NCBI GenBank assembly: GCA_007121975.1
Contig: SKJO01000239.1
Location: 1-7,089 of the forward strand
From: Nitriliruptoraceae bacterium
GTDB lineage: Bacteria > Actinomycetota > Nitriliruptoria > Nitriliruptorales > Nitriliruptoraceae
Direction of reading: 5' to 3'
Length of the DNA stretch: 7,089 nt
Positions 1 to 7,089 of this stretch are shown one piece after another (the first letter of the stretch is position 1; every line of letters starts with the position of its first letter). The notes below the pieces were generated by a model, which was not told the DNA's origin, searched no databases, and worked only from the letters and a program-made list of their open reading frames with translations. The translations under genes and the position numbers were made by a program.

Positions 1-983
1 CCGAGTGCGATCAGCGCCGCGAGCCGACGGTGCTCGGCACGGGTCGCGCTCAGCGTGACCTCGCCCCCGCCCTGCACGAGCCCCGCGAGCGCGACGGCGA
101 AGCCCACGGCACCCGCCCCGCTGCCCTGGGAGATGCTGCGCCCGACCGCGAATCCCTGGTCGCTGAGGTCCTCGGCGGCGATCGTGCGCACCCGCGCCCC
201 GCCGGTCGCCGGGCCGCACAAGCGCCACAGCCGGTGGTCGTGGGTGACCAGTACCGCCTCCACGACCCAGGCGGCCCGCAGATAGGCGGCGAGGATCGCC
301 ACCGACGCCGCGGGCACCGCGCCGGGTTCGGCCACCTCGATCGTGGCGAGCGTGGCGGTGTCCGGTCCGACGCCGGGGACTTCGAGGTGCAGCCGTGGCT
401 GTGCCACGGTGTCGTCCAGACCGTCCAGGGCCGCGCGCGCGGCCGACACCAGTCCGGGGGCGTCCTGGTGCGCGCGAGCCTGGCGCGGCAGGGCGACCAG
501 TGCCGTGAGCGCGGTGGCGAGCTGGTCGGCTGTGGCCAGGTGCTCCTCGACCACCCGACCGGCCGCCTGGAGCTCGCGCTTGGCCGCGTCGGGATCTCCG
601 CGGTCCAGCTCGCGGGTCGCCAGCGCGTGGTGCCCGGCCAGACGCGACAGCGGCGAGCGCAGGGCGTGCGAGACCTGGAACCCGGTCGCTTCGAGCAGGG
701 TGGACGTCAGGGGCGCATCGGGCACGGCGGGCGCCCAGGGCTCCGCGGTCACCACCGACCCGTCAGCGGCGGCCGGCAGGATGATCTGCCACAGCCCGCC
801 GTCGGTCGTGCGCACCGCGGCCACGGGCCCCGGCACCTGATCGCGTACGCGACGCCGCACCCACCTGCTCAGGGCGGGATCCGGCCAGCCTGCGGCGGAC
901 GCACCGACGGGCGACGAGGCCGGCTGCCAGTCCACCTCGCCGTCGACGATCCTGCCGACGTCGAACGTGGCAGGAAGGGTCAT
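1..983 (-). CDS. Histidine-kinase-like protein with degenerate ATP-binding domain (C-terminus cut off by window edge)
   Basis: An ATG at 983-981 opens a frame with no stop to the left edge (327 complete codons). Residues about 95-168 look like a HisKA dimerisation/phosphotransfer domain: the H-box is VSHALRSPLSRL with His106, followed by a second long helix ending near ALVALPRQ. Residues about 176-203 match the linker that normally leads into the HATPase domain. The ATP-binding domain then looks degraded. The N-box position (about 228-242) reads like AILAAYLRAAWVVEA with no Asn, the G1 DxGxG is replaced by GPATGGA (257-263), and only a G2-like GSGAGAVGFAVA (287-298) survives. The acidic residue after the H-box His is Ala. 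Residues 1-95 match nothing I recognise. No membrane segment is seen. The start overlaps the stop of the upstream XRE-receiver gene as ATGA, so the two are probably translationally coupled. It may be a phosphotransferase or pseudokinase acting on that regulator. The class is fairly sure; the activity is inference. Confidence 0.72.
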   Translation of the reverse strand, partial: MTLPATFDVGRIVDGEVDWQPASSPVGASAAGWPDPALSRWVRRRVRDQVPGPVAAVRTTDGGLWQIILPAAADGSVVTAEPWAPAVPDAPLTSTLLEATGFQVSHALRSPLSRLAGHHALATRELDRGDPDAAKRELQAAGRVVEEHLATADQLATALTALVALPRQARAHQDAPGLVSAARAALDGLDDTVAQPRLHLEVPGVGPDTATLATIEVAEPGAVPAASVAILAAYLRAAWVVEAVLVTHDHRLWRLCGPATGGARVRTIAAEDLSDQGFAVGRSISQGSGAGAVGFAVALAGLVQGGGEVTLSATRAEHRRLAALIAL

Positions 984-1576
984 CCCGCGCGGGGCCGGCT
1001 CGAGAGCACGTCACGCAGCACGGCGCCGATCTCCCCGATGACCAGCGGTTTGCCCAGCACCGTGAGGTTGCGACGGGCCGCCTCCTCGTCGATCCCGGGA
1101 TCCCGACCGGCGGTGACCAGGACCAGACGTGGCACCTCGAAGCCGGCCAGGTCCGCGATACGGTCGGCCAGCTCGAAGCCGTCGAGCCCCGGCATGATGA
1201 CGTCGCAGAAGACCACGGCCGGGCGCAGCCGCCCCAGGGTGATCAGCGCCCGCATGGCATCGGATTCGGCGGTGACGACCACCGGAGTGCCCAGCACCGC
1301 ACCGGCATCGGCGACCAGCGCTTCGAGCATCCGCAGGTCGGTCGGGTCGTCGTCCACGACCAGCACCTTGAGGCCGGCGTCGTCCTCGGCGAACTCGGCA
1401 GCCATCTGCTCGAGTCGCCGGCGGTGCCGGGGCTGTGGCTCGCTGCGCCCCGCCTCCCAGGCGTTGACGGTGCTGAACGAGACGCCCAGACGTCGGGCGA
1501 GCTCCTCCTGCGTGGTGCGCGATCGGGTCCGAAGCTCGGCCACGAGCTGCGAGGTCGGTCGGTCGGTACGTCCCAT
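980..1576 (-). CDS. XRE-type helix-turn-helix / receiver-domain response regulator
   Basis: This 198-residue protein is probably a DNA-binding response regulator. Residues about 9-60 form an XRE/Cro-like HTH: TTQEELARRLGVSFSTVNAW covers the two core helices, followed by EAGRSEPQP. Residues 68-192 form a receiver domain with the acidic cluster Asp75-Asp76-Asp77, phospho-acceptor Asp125 in FCDVIMPGLDG, Thr155 in LVTAG and Lys176 in GKPL, so the phosphorylation machinery looks intact. The domain order is HTH then receiver, the reverse of OmpR, NarL and most other response regulators. The start at 1576 is favoured because GGAG lies 5 bases upstream (1582-1585) and the HTH begins at once. An in-frame extension to 1684 would add 36 residues of unpatterned Arg/Gly-rich sequence. 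The stop overlaps the start of the kinase-like gene downstream, so the pair is an operon. The target DNA is unknown; nearby inverted repeats could be its own operator. Confidence 0.88.
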   Translation of the reverse strand: MGRTDRPTSQLVAELRTRSRTTQEELARRLGVSFSTVNAWEAGRSEPQPRHRRRLEQMAAEFAEDDAGLKVLVVDDDPTDLRMLEALVADAGAVLGTPVVVTAESDAMRALITLGRLRPAVVFCDVIMPGLDGFELADRIADLAGFEVPRLVLVTAGRDPGIDEEAARRNLTVLGKPLVIGEIGAVLRDVLSSRPRAG

Positions 1577-1581
1577 CCGGA

Positions 1582-1585
1582 CTCC
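1582..1585 (-). promoter_or_regulatory. Ribosome binding site of the XRE-receiver gene
   Basis: On the minus strand GGAG stands 5 bases before the ATG at 1576. It decides this start over the longer in-frame ATG at 1684. Confidence 0.55.
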
Positions 1586-1706
1586 AGGCGTTCGGCACCG
1601 GGTCGCTGGCCCCCGGTCGGCGAGCCCCCCTTCTACCACGTCACGCCGGTTGCCGGCACCCATCTGTGCGCGCCGGGCGGCCACGCAGGGGAGTGCAGAT
1701 TGCGCG

Positions 1707-1722
1707 CAGAGTGAGGACTCTG
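1707..1722. repeat. Short inverted repeat in leader of XRE-receiver operon
   Basis: CAGAGT and ACTCTG are perfect 6-base inverted arms around a GAGG spacer. The repeat abuts the longer inverted repeat at 1723-1754. It lies in the 301-base non-coding stretch 1577-1877, about 130 bases upstream of the regulator start. It could be an operator or part of a folded 5' leader; nothing in the sequence decides between them. Confidence 0.5.
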
Positions 1723-1754
1723 GCGTTCATGTCGGAAACGAGTTGCATGAACGC
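1723..1754. repeat. Inverted repeat next to the predicted transcription start of the XRE-receiver operon
   Basis: GCGTTCATG (1723-1731) and CATGAACGC (1746-1754) are perfect 9-base inverted arms separated by 14 bases. The segment is noticeably less GC-rich than its surroundings. On the minus strand it begins about 8 bases after the TAGGCT hexamer at 1767-1762, so it should cover the transcription start or the first bases of the message. A dimeric regulator site, such as autoregulation by the adjacent HTH protein, or an RNA hairpin are both possible. Confidence 0.6.
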
Positions 1755-1761
1755 ACAGAGA

Positions 1762-1767
1762 AGCCTA
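1762..1767 (-). promoter_or_regulatory. Candidate -10 element (TAGGCT) of the XRE-receiver / kinase-like operon
   Basis: On the minus strand TAGGCT fits the actinobacterial TAnnnT -10 pattern and is identical to hexamers found upstream of the epimerase and bldD genes. No convincing TTGACA-like -35 lies 16-18 bases upstream. It would give a leader of about 180 bases. It sits downstream of the hybrid-kinase terminator, which fits an independent transcription unit. Confidence 0.4.
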
Positions 1768-1819
1768 TGGTTTCGTCACCGTCGCTGAGTGGCCTTCCCC
1801 CGGGCCGAAGCGACGAACA

Positions 1820-1864
1820 GGGCGGCCCCGGCATCCGCTTCCCCCGCGGATGCCCGGGCCGCCC
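1820..1864 (-). terminator. Strong stem-loop terminator after the hybrid kinase gene
   Basis: Arms 1820-1838 and 1846-1864 pair over 19 positions with a single mismatch and a 7-base loop. The stem starts 13 bases beyond the kinase stop codon at 1878. The downstream side on the minus strand has only a weak T-run (CTGTTCGT), as is common for terminators in GC-rich actinobacteria. It should separate the hybrid kinase message from the XRE-receiver operon. It could also stop transcription coming the other way, but no plus-strand gene ends here. Confidence 0.75.
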
Positions 1865-1877
1865 TTCTCGTGGCGTC

Positions 1878-4916
<3,039 letters not shown>

Positions 4917-4921
4917 CGCGA

Positions 4922-4928
4922 CCTCCCT
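4922..4928 (-). promoter_or_regulatory. Ribosome binding site of the hybrid kinase
   Basis: AGGGAGG on the minus strand stands 5 bases before the ATG at 4916. It is a near-perfect Shine-Dalgarno and fixes this start, excluding the 33-residue upstream extension. Confidence 0.75.
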
Positions 4929-4967
4929 GGCTACTGCCCGCTCCCCGCGGTGACGGCGCGCGGTGCC

Positions 4968-4973
4968 ACCGTA
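4968..4973 (-). promoter_or_regulatory. Weak candidate -10 (TACGGT) for the hybrid kinase
   Basis: In the 161-base divergent gap 4917-5077, TACGGT on the minus strand fits TAnnnT and lies about 50 bases before the start. No -35 match is visible, so this is tentative. The gap otherwise holds the plus-strand TAGGCT at 5018, and nothing else that I recognise. Confidence 0.2.
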
Positions 4974-5017
4974 GCGGCCGCGGTCCTCCGAGCGGCCAGC
5001 GCGGGATCGGCGCACGT

Positions 5018-5023
5018 TAGGCT
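5018..5023 (+). promoter_or_regulatory. Candidate -10 element (TAGGCT) of the epimerase gene
   Basis: TAGGCT is the same hexamer found before bldD and the XRE-receiver gene. It would place transcription start near 5030 and give a leader of about 48 bases to the ATG at 5078. No clear -35 is seen. Confidence 0.4.
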
Positions 5024-5077
5024 GCGGCCCGCCGCTTGCCGACCGTTGCCGCTGCCGCCCCGCCTGCGAGGTCCAGG

Positions 5078-6037
5078 ATGTCCGAGAGTCCCGTGCTGGT
5101 CACCGGCGCCGCCGGCTTCATCGGCTCCAACCTCGTGCGGCGGCTGCTCGAGGACGGCCACCGCGTGATCGGCGTCGACGACCTGTCGACCGGATCGCTG
5201 CGCAACCTCGCCGAGGTCCGTGAGCAGCACGCCGGACGGTTCGAGTTCGACCGACTCGACATCCGTCAGGGCGGACTCACCCCGCTGCTCGAACGGCGGC
5301 GACCCGAGGTCGTGCACCACCTCGCCGCGCAGGTCGATGTCCGCGTGAGCGTCGAGGACCCCGTGCACGACGCGTCGGTCAACCTGCTCGGCACGTTGCA
5401 GGTGCTCGAAGCGGCCCGTCGAAGCGGGGTGCGCAAGGTCGTCTACGCGAGCTCGGTCGGCTCCTACGGCGACACGCCCGAGACCGTCCTGCCCATCGAC
5501 GAAAGGTTCGACGCGCCGGCACTGTCGCCCTATGGCGCGTCCAAGCGGGTCGTGCTCGACTACCTGCGCACCTACGAGCAGCTCTACGGCCTGGCGTTCA
5601 CGGCGCTGACGCTGGCCAACGTCTACGGGCCGCACCAGACCACCTCCGGTGAGGGCGGGGTCGTGGCGACCTTCGCCGGACGGATGCTGGCGGGCGCGCC
5701 GTGCACGATCTACGGCGACGGGAGTCAGACCCGCGACCTCGTCTACGTCGACGACGTCGTGCACGCCTTCGTGCTGGCCGGCGGCCGGGCCGACGGCCAG
5801 CGGCTGATGATCGGAACGGGGCAGCGCACCTCGGTGCTGACCCTCTACCGCGCTCTGGCCGCCGCGACCGGCTACCCGCACGAGCCGGTGTTCGCCCCGG
5901 CCCGCCCGGGCGAGATCCTGCACAGCAGCGTGGACGCCCGGGCGGCGGGTCGTGAGCTGGGCTGGAAGCCGTGGACGACCTTGGAGGAGGGGCTGGCCGC
6001 CACCCTTGGGTGGGCTGCGGCTGCGCACGGCGGCTGA
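5078..6037 (+). CDS. NAD-dependent epimerase/dehydratase, UDP-glucose 4-epimerase (GalE)-like
   Basis: This 319-residue extended short-chain dehydrogenase probably interconverts nucleotide sugars, most simply UDP-glucose and UDP-galactose, in the cytoplasm. It would supply precursors for cell-surface glycans. The NAD-binding Rossmann motif TGAAGFIGSN lies at 9-18, and VDDLSTG (33-39) supplies the acidic residues that favour NAD over NADP. HLAAQVDV (81-88) is the family's conserved loop. The catalytic elements are the Ser pair 125-126 and Tyr152-x3-Lys156 (PYGASK). NVYGPHQ (181-187), GEGGVVATFAGRMLAG (191-206) and the RDLVYVDDV segment (219-227) match the short GalE type known from Thermus and many actinobacteria. 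Length is typical. The ATG at 5078 has GAGG (5068-5071) 6 bases upstream and begins exactly at the first beta strand; a TTG at 5036 is in frame but unsupported. Related 4,6-dehydratases or other C4 epimerases cannot be excluded. It is transcribed divergently from the hybrid kinase, with no evident functional link. Confidence 0.93.
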   Translation: MSESPVLVTGAAGFIGSNLVRRLLEDGHRVIGVDDLSTGSLRNLAEVREQHAGRFEFDRLDIRQGGLTPLLERRRPEVVHHLAAQVDVRVSVEDPVHDASVNLLGTLQVLEAARRSGVRKVVYASSVGSYGDTPETVLPIDERFDAPALSPYGASKRVVLDYLRTYEQLYGLAFTALTLANVYGPHQTTSGEGGVVATFAGRMLAGAPCTIYGDGSQTRDLVYVDDVVHAFVLAGGRADGQRLMIGTGQRTSVLTLYRALAAATGYPHEPVFAPARPGEILHSSVDARAAGRELGWKPWTTLEEGLAATLGWAAAAHGG

Positions 6038-6083
6038 AGCGGTGGCCGGCCGGCGTTCCGCGCAGTCGTTGCACGTCCTCGGC

Positions 6084-6089
6084 TAGGCT
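6084..6089 (+). promoter_or_regulatory. Candidate -10 element (TAGGCT) of bldD
   Basis: TAGGCT lies 45 bases before the bldD start in the 97-base gap after the epimerase. A TTGCAC at 6069 is too close (9 bases) to act as its -35, and no better -35 stands at 16-18 bases. It suggests bldD is transcribed on its own, perhaps with added read-through from the epimerase. Confidence 0.45.
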
Positions 6090-6101
6090 GGCGAGTTGCG
6101 G

Positions 6102-6112
6102 GGGGTCACCCC
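6102..6112. promoter_or_regulatory. Perfect short palindrome at the start of the bldD transcript (possible operator)
   Basis: GGGGTCACCCC is a perfect palindrome around a central C. It lies 12 bases after the TAGGCT hexamer and 10 bases before the ribosome binding site. It contains a TCAC element of the kind seen in BldD half-sites. Streptomyces BldD represses its own gene, so an autoregulatory site is plausible, but a complete BldD box is not present in its standard spacing. Confidence 0.3.
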
Positions 6113-6121
6113 GTCGTGTGC

Positions 6122-6127
6122 GAGGAG
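6122..6127 (+). promoter_or_regulatory. Ribosome binding site of bldD
   Basis: GAGGAG stands 7 bases before the ATG at 6135. It fixes that start, which also matches the N-terminus of known BldD proteins and excludes the in-frame upstream GTG/TTG extensions. Confidence 0.7.
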
Positions 6128-6134
6128 ATCGAGC

Positions 6135-6596
6135 ATGTCGTACGCCCAGGAGGTCGGTGAGCGGCTCCGGCGCGTGCGCTCCGAGCGCGGGTTCTCCCTC
6201 CAGGACGTCGAACGGCTCTCGGAGGGGCGCTGGAAGGCGGCGGTGATCGGCTCCTACGAGCGCGGTGACCGCAACATCAGCGCCACCCGCCTGCTGGAGC
6301 TGGCCGAGTTCTACGAGGTCCCGGCCTCCGAGGTTCTGCCGGGTGATGGCTCGGCGCGCCGCTCGGAGGACAGCGGGGCGATCATCCTCGACCTCGAGCA
6401 GCTCGAGTCGGCCGGGGATCCTTACCAGGGCGTGCGGCGGTACTGCGAATCGATCCAGCTCCAGCGCGGCGACTACAACCGACGGGTGCTCTCGATCCGC
6501 GGTGAGGACCTTCGGGCGCTGGCGGTCATCGCCGACACCAGCCCCGACGCCCTGGTCGAGGAGCTGCGCCGCGCCGGGATCATCGCCCCGGACTGA
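6135..6596 (+). CDS. bldD: BldD-like c-di-GMP-responsive transcriptional regulator
   Basis: This 153-residue protein aligns along its length with Streptomyces BldD, the c-di-GMP-controlled master repressor of development. The N-terminal XRE HTH (about 1-70) contains VGERLRRVRSERGFSLQDVE and the very characteristic GRWKAAVIGSYERGDRNIS (31-49), ending VLPGD. A short linker (72-82) leads to a C-terminal domain (about 83-150). That domain includes the exact c-di-GMP signature RxD-x8-RxxD: Arg111, Asp113, Arg122 and Asp125, within RGDYNRRVLSIRGED. In Streptomyces a c-di-GMP tetramer bridges two such domains and switches on DNA binding; conservation of all four residues implies the same control here. 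The linker is shorter and the C-terminus slightly shorter than in Streptomyces. Its job in this organism (sporulation, growth phase or other) cannot be read from the window. No GGDEF or EAL gene is nearby. Confidence 0.93.
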   Translation: MSYAQEVGERLRRVRSERGFSLQDVERLSEGRWKAAVIGSYERGDRNISATRLLELAEFYEVPASEVLPGDGSARRSEDSGAIILDLEQLESAGDPYQGVRRYCESIQLQRGDYNRRVLSIRGEDLRALAVIADTSPDALVEELRRAGIIAPD

Positions 6597-6612
6597 GCCC
6601 GGCCCGATGCGT

Positions 6613-6650
6613 GGGCCTCTCGGCCCCGTCCGGGCCTATCGGCCCTGTCC
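6613..6650 (+). repeat. Two tandem 19-base repeats, each a small hairpin, after bldD
   Basis: Units 6613-6631 and 6632-6650 match at 17 of 19 positions and are directly adjacent. Each contains GGGCC-TNTC-GGCCC, a 5-base stem with a 4-base loop, followed by CGTCC or TGTCC. The pair starts 17 bases after the bldD stop. It may act as a terminator or transcript-stabilising structure, though no T-run follows, or it may simply be a local duplication. Confidence 0.6.
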
Positions 6651-6659
6651 GGGACCGAC

Positions 6660-6694
6660 CTTTGGGGTGAGAGTTGGACGTACGACCCCGAAAG
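6660..6694. repeat. Imperfect inverted repeat upstream of the secreted-protein gene
   Basis: CTTTGGGGT (6660-6668) and ACCCCGAAAG (6685-6694) pair with one bulged G at 6690. The 16-base spacer ends in the palindrome CGTACG (6679-6684). It is the most AT-containing part of the 159-base gap, so it may be a regulator site for the downstream gene. No standard -35/-10 pair is recognisable. Confidence 0.45.
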
Positions 6695-6698
6695 TGCG

Positions 6699-6723
6699 CG
6701 GGTCCCGTCGCCGACGGGTCCCG
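6699..6723. repeat. Hairpin built on a direct repeat of CGGGTCCCG
   Basis: CGGGTCCCG occurs at 6699-6707 and again at 6715-6723. Because each copy is nearly self-complementary, the segment folds: CCCGTC/GACGGG around a GCC loop, extended by a T-T mismatch and four more pairs. It lies 32 bases before the secreted-protein start, in the probable leader. It could be a regulatory hairpin or a twin protein site. Confidence 0.45.
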
Positions 6724-6755
6724 GACGCGGTCGGTCGGGCGTCGTCGAGGACACC

Positions 6756-7089
6756 ATGGGTTCCCGTGGCCGGCGGTTCCTGGCGTTGCTGCTCACCACG
6801 GCGCTGCTGCTCCCGGCGCTGCCCGTGCGGGCAGACGAGCAGCCCGATCAGCGGGAGACCGACGCCGCCCCGGGCTTCGATGACCTGCTGGTCACGCCCG
6901 AGGCTCTGGAGCCGGGCTGCGAGCAACCTCCCTGCGGGCCTGCCGAGGTCGTCTCGGCCGGTTCCGGCGGCTTCGTTGCGCTCACGCCGGCGCTGCTGGC
7001 CGTACCGGCGTCGCTCGCGCCCGGCGTCATCGAGGTTCCCGTCGCCGGCGTGGCCGGTGTCCCCGAGGCGCCCGAGGCCGGCACGATCG
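6756..7089 (+). CDS. Secreted protein with N-terminal signal peptide (3' end beyond window)
   Basis: The ATG at 6756 has GAGG (6747-6750) 5 bases upstream and opens 111 codons to the right edge. Residues 1-26 form a classic Sec signal peptide: Arg-rich start GSRGRR, hydrophobic core FLALLLTTALLLPALPV, then cleavage expected after VRA, giving mature DEQPDQ. The visible mature part is acidic, then Ala/Pro/Val-rich. It has two Cys close together (CEQPPC, about 58-63) that may form a disulphide. No lipobox is seen. From about residue 70 the sequence (LTPALLAVPASLAPGVIEVPVAGVAGVPEAPEAG) is low-complexity, like a linker to an exported or wall-associated domain. I do not recognise a family. The gene follows bldD after 159 bases and is probably a separate unit. 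Confidence 0.75.
   Translation, partial: MGSRGRRFLALLLTTALLLPALPVRADEQPDQRETDAAPGFDDLLVTPEALEPGCEQPPCGPAEVVSAGSGGFVALTPALLAVPASLAPGVIEVPVAGVAGVPEAPEAGTI

Noticed and set aside
763..1014. Short minus-strand frame overlapping the start of the kinase-like gene.
   Set aside because: Arg-rich shadow in another frame; the frame starting at 983 has the ATGA coupling and the H-box.
1576..1684. 36-residue N-terminal extension of the XRE-receiver protein.
   Set aside because: No Shine-Dalgarno at 1684 and unpatterned sequence; the ATG at 1576 has GGAG at good spacing.
1731..1789. Small plus-strand frame starting ATG TCG GAA at 1730 (19 codons).
   Set aside because: No ribosome binding site, lies across the inverted repeat, and has no recognisable content.
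4974..4981. GCGGCCGC palindrome in the divergent gap as an operator.
   Set aside because: Such GC-only palindromes are expected by chance at this composition and nothing else supports a role.
4931..6028. Long minus-strand frame opposite the epimerase.
   Set aside because: Antisense shadow; the plus-strand frame has the complete epimerase motif set.
6069..6089. TTGCAC plus TAGGCT as a -35/-10 pair before bldD.
   Set aside because: The 9-base spacer is far too short for a sigma-70 type promoter.

Overview
This is a GC-rich window (roughly 70% G+C by eye, strong GC bias at third codon positions) that looks like chromosomal DNA from an actinobacterium. The clearest lineage marker is a BldD-type regulator at 6135-6596, which carries the full c-di-GMP binding signature. 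The rest of the gene content (many-domain hybrid histidine kinase, Thermus-like GalE-type epimerase) fits a high-GC actinobacterium that need not be Streptomyces, for example Acidimicrobiia or Nitriliruptoria. That finer placement is a guess. I see no rRNA, tRNA, CRISPR array, transposase or integrase.

Left part, minus strand (1-4916): three signalling genes. A soluble GAF-PAS-GAF-PAS-HisKA-HATPase-REC hybrid kinase (4916 to 1878) ends at a strong stem-loop (1820-1864). After a 301-base non-coding stretch with a TAGGCT promoter element and two adjacent inverted repeats, a second minus-strand unit begins. Its first gene is an XRE-type helix-turn-helix fused to a C-terminal receiver domain (1576 to 980). 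By an ATGA overlap it runs straight into a gene that leaves the window at the left edge. That last gene has a recognisable histidine-containing dimerisation helix, but its ATP-binding domain has lost the usual N-box Asn and G1-box Asp. Together the three proteins could form a His-Asp-His-Asp phosphorelay: hybrid kinase, phosphotransferase-like pseudokinase, then DNA-binding response regulator. This is the most interesting hypothesis in the window.

Right part, plus strand (5078-7089): a GalE-like NAD-dependent sugar epimerase is transcribed divergently from the hybrid kinase across a 161-base gap. It is followed by the bldD homologue with its own promoter and ribosome binding site. After a 159-base gap holding a 19-base tandem repeat, an interrupted inverted repeat and a hairpin, a gene for a signal-peptide-bearing secreted protein begins and leaves the window at the right edge.

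Both edge genes are incomplete. A TAGGCT -10-like hexamer occurs upstream of three separate transcription units and is the best clue to the housekeeping promoter in this organism.
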